From Parasphingorhabdus halotolerans (GTDB taxonomy: Bacteria; Pseudomonadota; Alphaproteobacteria; Sphingomonadales; Sphingomonadaceae), in contig NZ_CP051217.1 in the NCBI RefSeq assembly GCF_012516475.1, positions 186,001-250,000 on the forward strand: DNA of 64,000 nucleotides, given 5' to 3'. Below, piece by piece: positions 1 to 9,200 of this stretch. The first letter of the stretch is position 1, and the number at the start of each line of letters is the position of its first letter. A program made the position numbers and the translations under genes. The notes under the pieces were generated by a model that saw only the letters and a list, made by a program, of their open reading frames with translations, was not told the DNA's origin and did no database searches.

Positions 1-355
1 TATGCGCAAGCCAGTCGCCACCAGCGATCTTGTCTCTTATCAATTCATCAGCGGTGACAGCATCGGTGGTCCGCGAGAGCGCTTCAGCAAGTCGCATGAG
101 CTGCGCACCTTCGGGTGTGGACAGCCCATATTCGTTTAGAAACTGGTCGATTAATGGTTGCGACTGATCTGATCGGATTTTCTCGACCAACGCAATCGCG
201 CGCGTTTCGATGCGGGACCATGACGCAGAATTCAGCCCGAGTTTTTGCGTCAATTGATCGCACAAAACACTTTCGCTTTGCGAAGTTGCTGTTGCGACCT
301 GGTTGCGACGGTTTACATTTTCTGATGAAATCGGATTGTGCTGGTTCATGGACAT
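1..355 (-). CDS. putA: PutA N-terminus (proline dehydrogenase / P5C dehydrogenase), partial
   Basis: The minus-strand frame is open from an ATG at 355 (a second ATG lies at 349) to the window edge, about 118 codons. It reads NEYGLSTPEGAQLMRLAEAL, followed by a TADELIRDKIAGGDW segment. This is the characteristic start of the proline dehydrogenase region of bifunctional PutA, which oxidises proline to glutamate. Only the N-terminal tenth is present; catalytic residues lie outside the window. It is divergent from an Lrp-type regulator across about 105 bp, the usual putA/putR arrangement in alphaproteobacteria, so Lrp-mediated induction by proline is likely (inference). Which of the two ATGs is used is not resolved. 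Confidence 0.85.
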   Translation of the reverse strand, partial: MSMNQHNPISSENVNRRNQVATATSQSESVLCDQLTQKLGLNSASWSRIETRAIALVEKIRSDQSQPLIDQFLNEYGLSTPEGAQLMRLAEALSRTTDAVTADELIRDKIAGGDWLAH

Positions 356-460
356 AGAATATCAACGACAATCAACACGAAAAATAGTCATTACGTTGCG
401 CAAGCAGGAAATTTTCCTGATTTTAGTTAAATTCTTAGTTCTTAGGTGCTAAAATCCGTT

Positions 461-942
461 ATGGATCGAATATTGGACAGGCATGATTGGCGCATTTTGG
501 AAGCCATGCAGGACAATGGCAGGCTCCCGTTGTCAGAACTTTCCGAACGCGTTGGACTGACCAAAACGCCTTGCCAGATCAGGCTCAAGAAGCTTGAAGA
601 AGAGGGCTACATTACAGGCTATCATGCCCGCCTCAATATGAGCAAAATCAAAAAAACTATGTGGTTTTCATCCAGATCAAGCTTGAGGCAACGAGCCGCC
701 GTCATCTTGAGCAATTTAACGCCGCAGTCAAAAAAATGGATTCCATACAATCCTGCCATATGATGGCCGGTGGTTTTGACTATTTGTTGAAAGTGCGTTG
801 CCGCAATATGGAAGAATATCGTGTCATTTTGACGGATCAGATCAACAGGTTACCCGGCGTTCATCAAACGACGACTTTCCCGGTGATGGAGGAGGTAAAG
901 CGGGTGATCGGTGTGGATTTGAGTGATGCTGCAAATAGCTAG
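461..942 (+). pseudogene. Lrp/AsnC-family regulator (probable putA regulator), reading frame broken
   Basis: Two overlapping frames together encode one Lrp/AsnC protein of about 160 residues. The first (from ATG 461, MDRILDRHDWRILEAMQ) carries the winged helix-turn-helix with LSELSERVGLTKTPCQIRLKKL. The second, recognisable from about 655, carries the RAM ligand-binding domain (VVFIQIKLEATSRRHLEQF, then GGFDYLLKVRC). The join falls in a run of seven A at 650-656. One extra A would give a continuous MSKIKKNYVVFIQ reading. An upstream GTG at 446 is also in frame but has no better ribosome site. The gene is divergent from putA, so it is probably its proline-responsive regulator (inference). The break may be a sequencing error, a real mutation, or slippage on the A run. 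Confidence 0.8.
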
Positions 943-1346
943 AGATATCCGGCATCGCGAAAGCTGAAATGTTCCGATGGTGAGAAGATGATATGGTCAA
1001 TCAACGCTACCTTGAGAATTCCAAAAACCTGGCTGATTTTTCGGGTCGCTCGGATGTCAGCATTGCTGGGGAATGGGCTTCCTTCGGGATGATAATGGGC
1101 CAATATGAGTGCATTGCTATTGTGCGTTAGAACATATGATAGCATTGCCCTGATATCGAACGACACATTCGACGCGCTACCGGCTTCAAAGTATCGCACC
1201 GCCCAGTTTGAGCGGCAACGGTATATTATACAAGCCTGCTCAAAAGAAAACGTACGCCATCGATTATGCACGTCATCCAATATTATGAGCAATGCTTGCG
1301 ATGTTGCCTGGTGATGGTTGTTGGCGGATATTTGTGATTGCAACAT
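939..1346 (-). CDS. RadC-like JAB/MPN domain protein (short form)
   Basis: 135 residues from ATG 1346 (a GTG at 1349 is also possible). The C-terminal half contains H84-x-H86-P with D97 ten residues on (AHYHPEGSPFPSNAD), the JAMM metal-binding pattern of the RadC/MPN family. It is followed by LIDHIIFSPSEHFSFRDAGYL, typical of RadC C-termini. Full-length RadC is about 220-230 residues with an N-terminal helix-hairpin-helix domain. That part is missing here, so this is a stand-alone MPN domain. The family is linked to DNA repair or mobile-element biology, but the biochemical role is not established. The 3' end overlaps the end of the convergent regulator gene by four bases. No partner gene is evident. 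Confidence 0.7.
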   Translation of the reverse strand: MLQSQISANNHHQATSQALLIILDDVHNRWRTFSFEQACIIYRCRSNWAVRYFEAGSASNVSFDIRAMLSYVLTHNSNALILAHYHPEGSPFPSNADIRATRKISQVFGILKVALIDHIIFSPSEHFSFRDAGYL

Positions 1347-1495
1347 CACAAACCAATTTCAGTAACTGTACAGCCACGTGAGCCGTGTTTGCACCGTTTC
1401 GGGCATAGTCAAAAATTTGGCAATCAGAGCTTTGTTTGGTTGAGCATTTTGATTGTGCCGTCTAGCGTCAAACTCACCGATTCTGGAGCTGAAAT

Positions 1496-2428
1496 TTGAC
1501 CTCTCATCCGCATTACGAACAGCAATATCTTGATTTGATGCAGCGTATATGGACCGAAGGTGACGAGCGGATAGACCGGACCGGCGTTGGCACAAGGGCT
1601 GTGTTCGGCGCGACCATGCGGTTTAACCTCGCGAACGGCGCTATTCCCTTGCTTACGACCAAGCGGGTTTATTGGAAAACGGCAACTCGCGAGATGCTCT
1701 GGTTTCTCACCGGAGACACTAATATCCGCGAGCTTGTGAAGCAAAAAGTCCATATTTGGACCGATTGGCCGCTGGATAGGTACCGCAGGGAAATCGGCGA
1801 GGATATTGATCGCGATGCTTTTGAAGAGCGGATCATCAAGGACGATGATTTCGCTAAAAAATGGGGTGATCTGGGCCCCGTCTATGGCAAGCAGTGGGTG
1901 GACTGGCCGGTCTTTGAACCGGCTGGCGACGGGCTTTATCGAAAAGCGGAAAAAGGTATAAACCAGATTGAATTGCTGATTGATGGGCTCAAAAACAACC
2001 CCGGTTCGCGGCGGCATATTTTTACCGGTTGGAATGTCGCCGAATTGGACCAGATGGCACTGCCACCGTGTCACAAAACCTATCAATTCTATGTCGCCGA
2101 CGGGATGTTGTCTGGCATATTATATCAACGCAGCTGCGATCTGGGCTTGGGCTTTGCGTTTAATGTTTATTCAGCGGCGTTGCTCATTCGCATGATCGCG
2201 CAGCAATGTGATTTGGAGCCGGGAGAACTGGTTTGGAATGGCGGCGATGTGCATCTTTATCTCAATCACGCAGAACTGGTAGAAGAGCAATTGGCACGGC
2301 AGCCATCAGGTGCTCCAAAATTCAACATCCTGCGCAAGCCCGAGTCGATATTTGATTATCGGATCGATGATTTTGAGGTCACGGATTATGTGCCTCAATC
2401 GCATATTTCTGCGCCAGTAGCAGTTTAG
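1496..2428 (+). CDS. thyA: Thymidylate synthase
   Basis: 310 residues. ThyA methylates dUMP to dTMP using 5,10-methylene-THF. Recognisable blocks are the N-terminal DRTGVGTRAVFG phosphate-binding loop, RELVKQKVHIW, and the active-site ALPPCHKTYQFYV with catalytic Cys192. These are followed by YQRSCDLGLGFAFN and GDVHLYLNH. The length is longer than E. coli ThyA (264) because of an insertion around residues 90-140, common in alphaproteobacteria. The start is a TTG at 1496, chosen because GGAG lies seven bases upstream and the protein begins right before the conserved YLDLMQRIW segment. It is transcribed alone, divergent from the JAB gene. Confidence 0.95.
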   Translation: MTSHPHYEQQYLDLMQRIWTEGDERIDRTGVGTRAVFGATMRFNLANGAIPLLTTKRVYWKTATREMLWFLTGDTNIRELVKQKVHIWTDWPLDRYRREIGEDIDRDAFEERIIKDDDFAKKWGDLGPVYGKQWVDWPVFEPAGDGLYRKAEKGINQIELLIDGLKNNPGSRRHIFTGWNVAELDQMALPPCHKTYQFYVADGMLSGILYQRSCDLGLGFAFNVYSAALLIRMIAQQCDLEPGELVWNGGDVHLYLNHAELVEEQLARQPSGAPKFNILRKPESIFDYRIDDFEVTDYVPQSHISAPVAV

Positions 2429-2450
2429 GGCGTAAAAAAGGGCAGATAGA

Positions 2451-2479
2451 TTGACCTAAATTGTATTTTGTAATATTGT
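2451..2479 (+). promoter_or_regulatory. Possible sigma-70-type promoter for the BCKDH operon
   Basis: TTGACC at 2451-2456 is followed after 17 bases by TATTGT at 2474-2479, in the AT-rich gap between thyA and the E1alpha gene. The match is imperfect in the -10 box, and this is a pattern call only. Confidence 0.3.
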
Positions 2480-2541
2480 AACAACATAGTGATTGATTAT
2501 TGCAGCGCAACAAATCGCGCAACTCACGCTGGAGAGGCCGC

Positions 2542-3831
2542 ATGGCTGACGATATTAAAAGCAATTTACCGCCGCTAAAGCTGCACGTGCCGGAACCGAA
2601 ATTTCGGCCGGGCGATGAGGTTGATTATAGCGATATTGAAATTCAGAAGGCTGGGGAACAGGCGCGGCCTGATATCTCGACGAAGCCAATTGATATGCGC
2701 GATATGGTCTATGATCTCATTCGTGTTTTGGATGATGATCACAAAGCGGTCGGCCCTTGGGATCCCAAGCTGGATGATGAAACGCTTCTGAAAATGCTGC
2801 TGACAATGGTGCAGGTTCGGACTTTCGATGATCGCCTTCACCGGCAACAGCGGCAAGGCAAAACCAGCTTTTACATGAAGTCCACGGGCGAAGAGGCAAC
2901 CTCCGTGGCTGCCACAATGGCATTGCATCCAGATGATATGTGTTTCCCAAGCTACCGTCAGCAAGGCATATTATTCGCGCGCGGATATCCGATGGTTGAT
3001 ATGGTCAACCAGATTTTCTCCAACCGTGAAGACAAGTTGAAAGGCCGACAGTTGCCGATCATGTATAGCTCAAAACGGCTAAATTTTTTCACAGTGTCGG
3101 GCAATTTGACGACGCAATATCCGCAAGCTGTCGGTTGGGCAATGGCGAGCGCAATCAAGGGTGATAGTCGAATTGCAGCAGTCTGGTGCGGTGAAGGATC
3201 GACGGCGGAAGGAGATTTTCACAGCGCTATGACCTTTGCGGCTGTTTATAACGCGCCGGTTATCATGAATATTGTGAACAACCAATGGGCGATCAGCTCA
3301 TTCTCGGGATTTGCCGGGGCAGAGCGCACCACGTTTGCAGCCCGCGCGACTGGCTATGGTATTGCTGGTTTGCGGGTTGACGGTAACGACCCTCTTGCCG
3401 TCTATGCTGCGACGCAATGGGCGGCGGAGCGTGCGCGCACTAACCAGGGACCGACATTGATCGAGCATTTTACTTATCGTGCCGATGCGCATAGCACCTC
3501 GGATGACCCAACCGCCTACCGCAGCGCGCAAGAGCAGGAAGAATGGCCATTGGGTGATCCTATTATGCGGCTGAAGCGGCACCTGATCCACCGTGGTGTC
3601 TGGAGCGTTGAGCAGCAGGAAGCGCTTGATCTCGAATGTCTTGATGCGGTGAAGGAAGCAGTAAAGGAAGCAGCGAAGAACGGCATTTTGGGACATGGCT
3701 TGCACCAGCCCTTTGAAACCATGTTCCAGGATGTGTTTGAGGAAATGCCCTGGCACCTCAAAGAACAGGCCGCACAGGCTGACAAAGAGCGGGAAATCAA
3801 ATGGCCCGATGCGGAGGCATCTAAACAGTGA
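2542..3831 (+). CDS. bkdA: Branched-chain 2-oxoacid dehydrogenase E1 alpha subunit
   Basis: 429 residues from ATG 2542, preceded by GGAGAGG; an upstream in-frame extension to 2500 has no ribosome site. This is the thiamine-diphosphate subunit that decarboxylates the 2-oxoacids of Leu, Ile and Val. The ThDP motif starts GEGSTAEGD at about residue 217 and ends in N246-N247-Q. The loop RADAHSTSDDPTAYR corresponds to the phosphorylation loop of E1alpha proteins. The long N-terminal extension before the core (about 60 residues, LKLHVPEPKFRPGDEVDY) is typical of the branched-chain rather than the pyruvate enzyme. It is the first gene of a tight three-gene operon with E1beta and E2; no E3 gene is in the window. 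Confidence 0.92.
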   Translation: MADDIKSNLPPLKLHVPEPKFRPGDEVDYSDIEIQKAGEQARPDISTKPIDMRDMVYDLIRVLDDDHKAVGPWDPKLDDETLLKMLLTMVQVRTFDDRLHRQQRQGKTSFYMKSTGEEATSVAATMALHPDDMCFPSYRQQGILFARGYPMVDMVNQIFSNREDKLKGRQLPIMYSSKRLNFFTVSGNLTTQYPQAVGWAMASAIKGDSRIAAVWCGEGSTAEGDFHSAMTFAAVYNAPVIMNIVNNQWAISSFSGFAGAERTTFAARATGYGIAGLRVDGNDPLAVYAATQWAAERARTNQGPTLIEHFTYRADAHSTSDDPTAYRSAQEQEEWPLGDPIMRLKRHLIHRGVWSVEQQEALDLECLDAVKEAVKEAAKNGILGHGLHQPFETMFQDVFEEMPWHLKEQAAQADKEREIKWPDAEASKQ

Positions 3832-4850
3832 CCACCATGAACATGATCGAAGCCATTAACTCCGCCCTCGACAATATGATGGAGCGTGACGACAACGTGG
3901 TCGTATTCGGTGAAGATGCTGGCTATTTTGGCGGCGTTTTCCGGGCGACTGCGGGCTTGCAGGAGAAATATGGCAAGACGCGGTGTTTCGATACACCGAT
4001 TACCGAGTGTGGCATTATCGGTGCAGCGGTAGGGATGGGTGCTTATGGCTTGCGTCCGGTGCCGGAGATTCAATTCGCGGATTATATCTATCCAGGCATG
4101 GACCAGTTGATTTCCGAGGCTGCGCGCCTGCGGTATCGCTCTGCGGGAGAGTTTATTGCGCCTTTGACTGTGCGTTCCCCTTTTGGAGGAGGCATATTTG
4201 GCGGGCAAACACATAGCCAATCGCCCGAAGCGATGTTTACCCATGTAGCGGGTTTGAAAACGGTCATTCCATCGACGCCCTATGACGCAAAGGGACTGTT
4301 GATTGCTTCCATTGAAGACAATGATCCGGTGCTCTTCTTTGAGCCCAAGCGCATCTACAATGGTCCATTCACTGGCTATTATGACAAACCGGTAGAGCCT
4401 TGGTCCAAATTTGATTCGGCAAACGTGCCCGACGACTATTATCGCATCGAACTGGGCAAGGCCAATATCGTAAGGCCCGGAACCGAAGTAACAATATTGG
4501 CCTATGGCACGATGGTGCATGTCGCCAATGCGGTGGTTGCAGAACATGATATTGATGCCGAAGTTATTGATCTGCGCACTTTGGTCCCGCTCGATATTGA
4601 AACTATCGAAGAGTCGGTCAAAAAAACCGGACGCTGTCTGATCGTGCATGAGGCGACCCGCACCAGTGGATTTGGTGCGGAGTTATCGGCGCTGGTGCAG
4701 GAACGCTGTTTCTATCATCTTGAAGCGCCGATTGAGCGTGTCACCGGATTTGATACGCCTTATCCGCATTCATTGGAGTGGGCATATTTTCCTGGTCCGG
4801 TTCGCATTGGTGAGGCGCTTGAAAAAATTGTAAAAGGTCTGAAATCATGA
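3828..4850 (+). CDS. bkdB: Branched-chain 2-oxoacid dehydrogenase E1 beta subunit
   Basis: 340 residues, transketolase-like pyrimidine-binding domain followed by the C-terminal transketolase domain. Visible family blocks are VVFGEDAGYFGGVFRAT, FDTPITECGIIGAAVGMGAYG and QFADYIYPGMDQL. Further blocks are RSPFGGGIFGGQTHSQSPEA and a C-terminal VHEATRTSGFGAEL. The GTG at 3828 overlaps the E1alpha stop (GTGA) and has GGAGG ten bases upstream; the in-frame ATG at 3837 is too far from that site. The overlap indicates translational coupling. E1beta pairs with E1alpha as an alpha2beta2 tetramer. Confidence 0.93.
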   Translation: MTTMNMIEAINSALDNMMERDDNVVVFGEDAGYFGGVFRATAGLQEKYGKTRCFDTPITECGIIGAAVGMGAYGLRPVPEIQFADYIYPGMDQLISEAARLRYRSAGEFIAPLTVRSPFGGGIFGGQTHSQSPEAMFTHVAGLKTVIPSTPYDAKGLLIASIEDNDPVLFFEPKRIYNGPFTGYYDKPVEPWSKFDSANVPDDYYRIELGKANIVRPGTEVTILAYGTMVHVANAVVAEHDIDAEVIDLRTLVPLDIETIEESVKKTGRCLIVHEATRTSGFGAELSALVQERCFYHLEAPIERVTGFDTPYPHSLEWAYFPGPVRIGEALEKIVKGLKS

Positions 4851-6160
4851 GCAGCAAATATATATTTAATTTGCCCGACATTGGTGAAGGCATTGCCGAG
4901 GCTGAGATCGTCGCCTGGCATATTAAAGTCGGCGATATGGTCGAGGAAGATGACCAGATTGCCGACGTGATGACCGACAAGGCAACCGTCGAGATGGAAG
5001 CGCCAGTCTCTGGTAAGATCGTAGCGATCGCGGGCGAGGCCGGTGATGTCATTGCGATTGGTTCGATGCTGGTTGAGATTGAGGTCGCAGGCGATGCCGA
5101 AGTTGGCGAAAGTACCGCGGAGGATGAAAAGCCGGTTATCGAAGAAGCCACTCCTACTGCCATGGCGTCAAATGAAGTTATTGATAAAAAAGAGAAAAAT
5201 GTTCCTGATCCGGAAAAGGTTAATCTTAAGAAAGAGTCTGAAGAGTTGGTGTCGAAAGAGCCACAAAGTGACGTCAGGACATCAAGTTTTACACCCTCGA
5301 AAGTCCTCGCAACGCCCGCTGTTCGCAAGCGCGCTGCTAATCTGGGAATCGATCTCGGTCAGGTAAAATCCTTAGGCGACCATATCCGTCACAGCGATCT
5401 CGATGCTTATTTGAGCTATGGTTCAGGGCAGGGTTATCGAGCCTCCATGTCTTCCATGAAACGCGATGATGAGACTATAAAAGTCATCGGGATGCGGCGG
5501 AAAATCGCTCAGAATATGGCCGAGTCAAAACGCAATATTCCGCATTTTTCTTATGTCGATGAAATCGATATGACCGAGCTGGAGGACATGCGCGGCGACC
5601 TCAATAGCAATCGGGGCGAGCGACCTAAACTGACCATGCTGCCGTTGATGATTGTTGCGATCTGCAAGTCGCTTCCGAAGTTCCCGATGCTCAATGCAAC
5701 GTTTGATGATGAGGCCGGGCAGGTGACCCGGCACGGCGCAGTCCACCTTGGAATGGCCACACAGACCGATCAGGGCCTGATGGTGCCTGTACTGCGTGAC
5801 GCGCAGGATATGAATATATGGCAGCTAGCAGCTGAAATAGGCCGTTTGGCGGAGGGTGCGCGCTCAGGAGGCCTTAAACCGACTGAACTGAGCGGTTCGA
5901 CGCTGACATTAACGTCTCTTGGGCCCCTTGGCGGCATTGCCACCACACCGGTCATCAACCGGCCCGAGGTCGCTATCATTGGTCCTAACAAGATACAGGA
6001 GCGCCCCGTGTTCGCCGAAAACGGCGAGATTCATGCCCGTAAGCTAATGAATCTGTCGATCTCGTGTGATCACAGGGTCGTGGACGGCTATGATGCCGCC
6101 AGTTATGTGCAGGCGCTCAAGCATTTGCTTGAAACACCGGTGCTCTTGTTCGCCGATTAA
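4847..6160 (+). CDS. bkdC: Dihydrolipoamide acyltransferase E2 of the branched-chain complex
   Basis: 437 residues with one lipoyl domain (1-80, lipoyl lysine K45 in MTDKATVEM) and an acidic/charged linker. A peripheral-subunit-binding domain follows at about 150-185 (ATPAVRKRAANLGIDL). A 2-oxoacid dehydrogenase acyltransferase domain completes the protein, with the catalytic HRVVDG motif near residue 409. E2 transfers the acyl group to CoA and forms the core of the complex. The start ATG overlaps the E1beta stop (ATGA). A single lipoyl domain and this operon partner set favour the BCKDH complex over pyruvate dehydrogenase. The E3 subunit must be encoded elsewhere. Confidence 0.92.
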   Translation: MSSKYIFNLPDIGEGIAEAEIVAWHIKVGDMVEEDDQIADVMTDKATVEMEAPVSGKIVAIAGEAGDVIAIGSMLVEIEVAGDAEVGESTAEDEKPVIEEATPTAMASNEVIDKKEKNVPDPEKVNLKKESEELVSKEPQSDVRTSSFTPSKVLATPAVRKRAANLGIDLGQVKSLGDHIRHSDLDAYLSYGSGQGYRASMSSMKRDDETIKVIGMRRKIAQNMAESKRNIPHFSYVDEIDMTELEDMRGDLNSNRGERPKLTMLPLMIVAICKSLPKFPMLNATFDDEAGQVTRHGAVHLGMATQTDQGLMVPVLRDAQDMNIWQLAAEIGRLAEGARSGGLKPTELSGSTLTLTSLGPLGGIATTPVINRPEVAIIGPNKIQERPVFAENGEIHARKLMNLSISCDHRVVDGYDAASYVQALKHLLETPVLLFAD

Positions 6161-6252
6161 ATCATTGCGCTGCCCGTCTGGAAAAGCGATCACCCCCAAA
6201 GGTTCCTGCCTGTCAGACTTCTGCGCTGATCCGCATCAGCAATTTTCTTCGC

Positions 6253-6267
6253 GCTCCCAAAAGGAGC
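6253..6267. terminator. Possible hairpin between two convergent operons
   Basis: GCTCC (6253-6257) and GGAGC (6263-6267) form a five-base-pair stem in the 126-bp gap between the convergent E2 gene and the DUF11 operon. No clear U tract follows on either strand, so the terminator role is tentative. Confidence 0.3.
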
Positions 6268-6286
6268 CAATATTCCAAGTTGCCTT

Positions 6287-9200
6287 CTACAGCCCCAAAC
6301 TGCTGAAGGTTTCCTGGTCAAACTTCAGGCGGAAGGTGATGAACGGTCCATCTCTGGTATAGCGACTTTCTTCAAAGTCGCGGTCTGCAAAACCCACCAC
6401 GTTATAACCGACTGAGATATAGCCGTTTTTAAACGGTGTTATCCCAACGCTTGGTCCACCCGAGTAGGCAACGGAATCGAAATCCGTGCCTATTCGAGCT
6501 GTCGCCTGGCCGCCGATATCAATCGTGTCGTTAAGATCGAACTTGATGTCCGCCCCGATCACATTGCTCCAGCCTTTGACATCATCCTGCCCGAATTTGT
6601 CGAAGACATAGCGACTTCCCCAAAAGAAACTATATTCTCCGGCTTCGGTAACGATGCCGTCGTCTTCGTCAATCGGCGTGTAATTGACGCTTAAACTATT
6701 GATAATTCTGCGCGAAGTCACATCGCCGCTTACAAGGAGCGGTGCCCCACCGATTGGTCCGGCTAACCCAGCCGTCGCATTGCGGACACGATCTTCGCGG
6801 AATTCGAGTTTCTCAAGCCAGGACCACTGGCTTTCAGCAGGGCGGTAAGCCCAGCTTCCTTCTGCCTCAATCACGCGCGTGCTTGTACCGGTCTCGTCTT
6901 TCGCAACGAATATGCTACCCAACGCCCCCAATGCACTGCCTTCGCCAATTTGTTTCAAAACCGCAGTGGTAAACCCATAGCGTTCCGAGATATCGCCATC
7001 GCGATATTCGCCGCGGCTCACCCAGCTCCAGTCATCATCGCGGAAGGTTGCGCCAGCGGTTACGGCGACAAAATCTTCCGTCAAAGTTGCATCATTGCCT
7101 AGGAACCCGCCAGATGCGACAGGCTGCTGGGTGTTGATCACGTCGCTGCGCTGGAAGCCGCGCAAGGTTTTGTTGCCATCAAGAGACAGATCAATCGTCC
7201 ATTTCTCATCCAGTGGAATAGACTGTGTCAGACCATAGGCGGCAAAGGTTCGCGGTCCATATTCGGTAATTTCCTGCTGGTTGATGCTGCTGACGATGCG
7301 TCCGCCGGCCCAAGGTGCTACTTCCACTCCGATGCGTGCCGTACGAGCGTCAATATTTTCGCCATCGGCAATTTCATAGGTGCCGACAAGCTTGATATCG
7401 TTGGTGATCGAGTAACGGGCTGTCAGGCTATGACGGGCCGGGAAATCAATGCTTTCGTCCTGTCCGCCAAGAGCAAATTCAGTCTGTGCGTCGAGTTCGA
7501 GTTTACCATCGAACAATCTTTGTGTCGCGCCTAGGCGGGCCAGCGTGGATCTGTTCACCGTGCCATCGGTCAAGCGATCTTCCGCATGCGCGAGTCCAGC
7601 CCGGAAGGACGTGTCATCGGTGCGATATTCAAGCTCGCCGGTAGCAACACGGCGGCGAGCGCCGGTGCTCAGGAAGTTTTCCTGATAGGCTGTTGCGGCA
7701 AGGGAGAGATTGTCCCGCAAACGTACGCGGGTATCAATACCGAACTTGCGTGTGCCGCTTTCTGATGCGTTGAGCTGACCAAGGCCAAAGCCCGCAGACT
7801 GGCGCCGAACATAGGCCAGGACATCAAATTTGGAACCATGATGTTCTGCTTCTACCAACCATGCGGTCGCAGAATTGCCGGTGTTTGCGGCATTTGCGGT
7901 TTTTGCCTCGTTGTCTGTGGTAGCCAATTCCGCGCGAATTTCAGTCTTGAGATCAGGACGATAGCGCACGTCGACGCCCAAGAGATCCGTCTTGGAGCTC
8001 TCGTTCTCGTCATGAATGGCGGTTGCGCCAATTTTCAATTTCTCGTCTTTCGACTTGTAAGTCACACGGCCGCCAGCGTTCAGATCCCGCCCGCCAACAC
8101 CGAGAACTTCATATTCAGCGATGATGAATTGGGGGTCGAGGCCACTGCCACGGCTCAGGATGGGCTCCCGGAAACGTAACGTTCCTGCCAGATAGTCAAT
8201 ATCGTAATCGATATGCCGGGACAATTGACGTGTTTCGATAATGCGGTCCGACCGCAGACGATCCCGGGTTTCCAACGTGATACGCTCGCTATTTGCAAGA
8301 ATATCGCGGGTCGCAAGAGCATAAGGACCGGAAAGCCCGTTGCCCTGAATCTCCTCGCGGCGGAAACGGTTTGGCGAGTCTGCGCCAAAGGCCAGTGCGC
8401 TGAGCTGGTCATTGCGATATTCTGCTTTAATGCCGTTAAACGACCGCTGGTAGCGCGCCAGTTCTGGTTCATCGATACCAGTTTCATAATCCCCGAATAG
8501 CGCGTAAAACTGTGGACGTTCCAGCTTCAGGTACAAGCGCCGCACAGAAGCCGCGTCATAGCGTTGCTCTGAACGATCTGCATAAACCGTGTAGTAGCGG
8601 CGTGGATCAATGATACCGGCAAAACGTGTTTCATCTTCCTGCTTGTCGCTGTCATAGGCGAGCGTCATCAGCCATTTGCCGGTTACGCGGCCTTTGGCGT
8701 AGAGCGCGATGCGCCCGTCAACATTGATGTTGTCATCATCGTCAGCCAGATCTTCAAGTCGCTCGTCAAGCGTGTTAAAGCCTAATGTTCCTGCAGCAAA
8801 GCCCACGACGGTCCAAGGACGATTGCCTGGATCCAGCCATGTTTCAATGCGTTGCTCGCGCGTCGTTTCGCCGTCACGGAACGGGAATGTAACGCTGAGC
8901 GAACCAGAAGCGGTTGTTGGTGACAATTCAACATAGGCCACGCCATCGTCGCCCTCGACGCGCCATACAGGCGCACCGCGTTCGAGACCGGACAGTTGAT
9001 TGGCTTGCTGCGCATCGACTTCCACAGCCGGTGTATAAGGGGCAGGGACGTTGAAATCGCCGACCAAGCCATTATGAACCGGGCGACCATCACGGTCCGT
9101 AAGGCGAACAGCAATAACCGGACGGGTAACGCCATCCGCGATCAAAATTGAGCGGTCTTTTAGCAATTCCGCGTTCAGCGGGCTTCCCGCATAGTGAACT

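Noticed and set aside
650..656. Certain programmed frameshift in the Lrp gene
   Set aside because: The A run would permit slippage, but there is no clear stimulatory structure and two other homopolymer breaks nearby point to sequence error; kept only as a hypothesis.
1424..2086. Minus-strand ORF opposite thyA
   Set aside because: Antisense to conserved thyA sequence.
3516..4649. Long minus-strand ORF (377 codons) opposite the BCKDH genes
   Set aside because: Antisense to two well-conserved genes and of no recognisable composition; a frame shadow.
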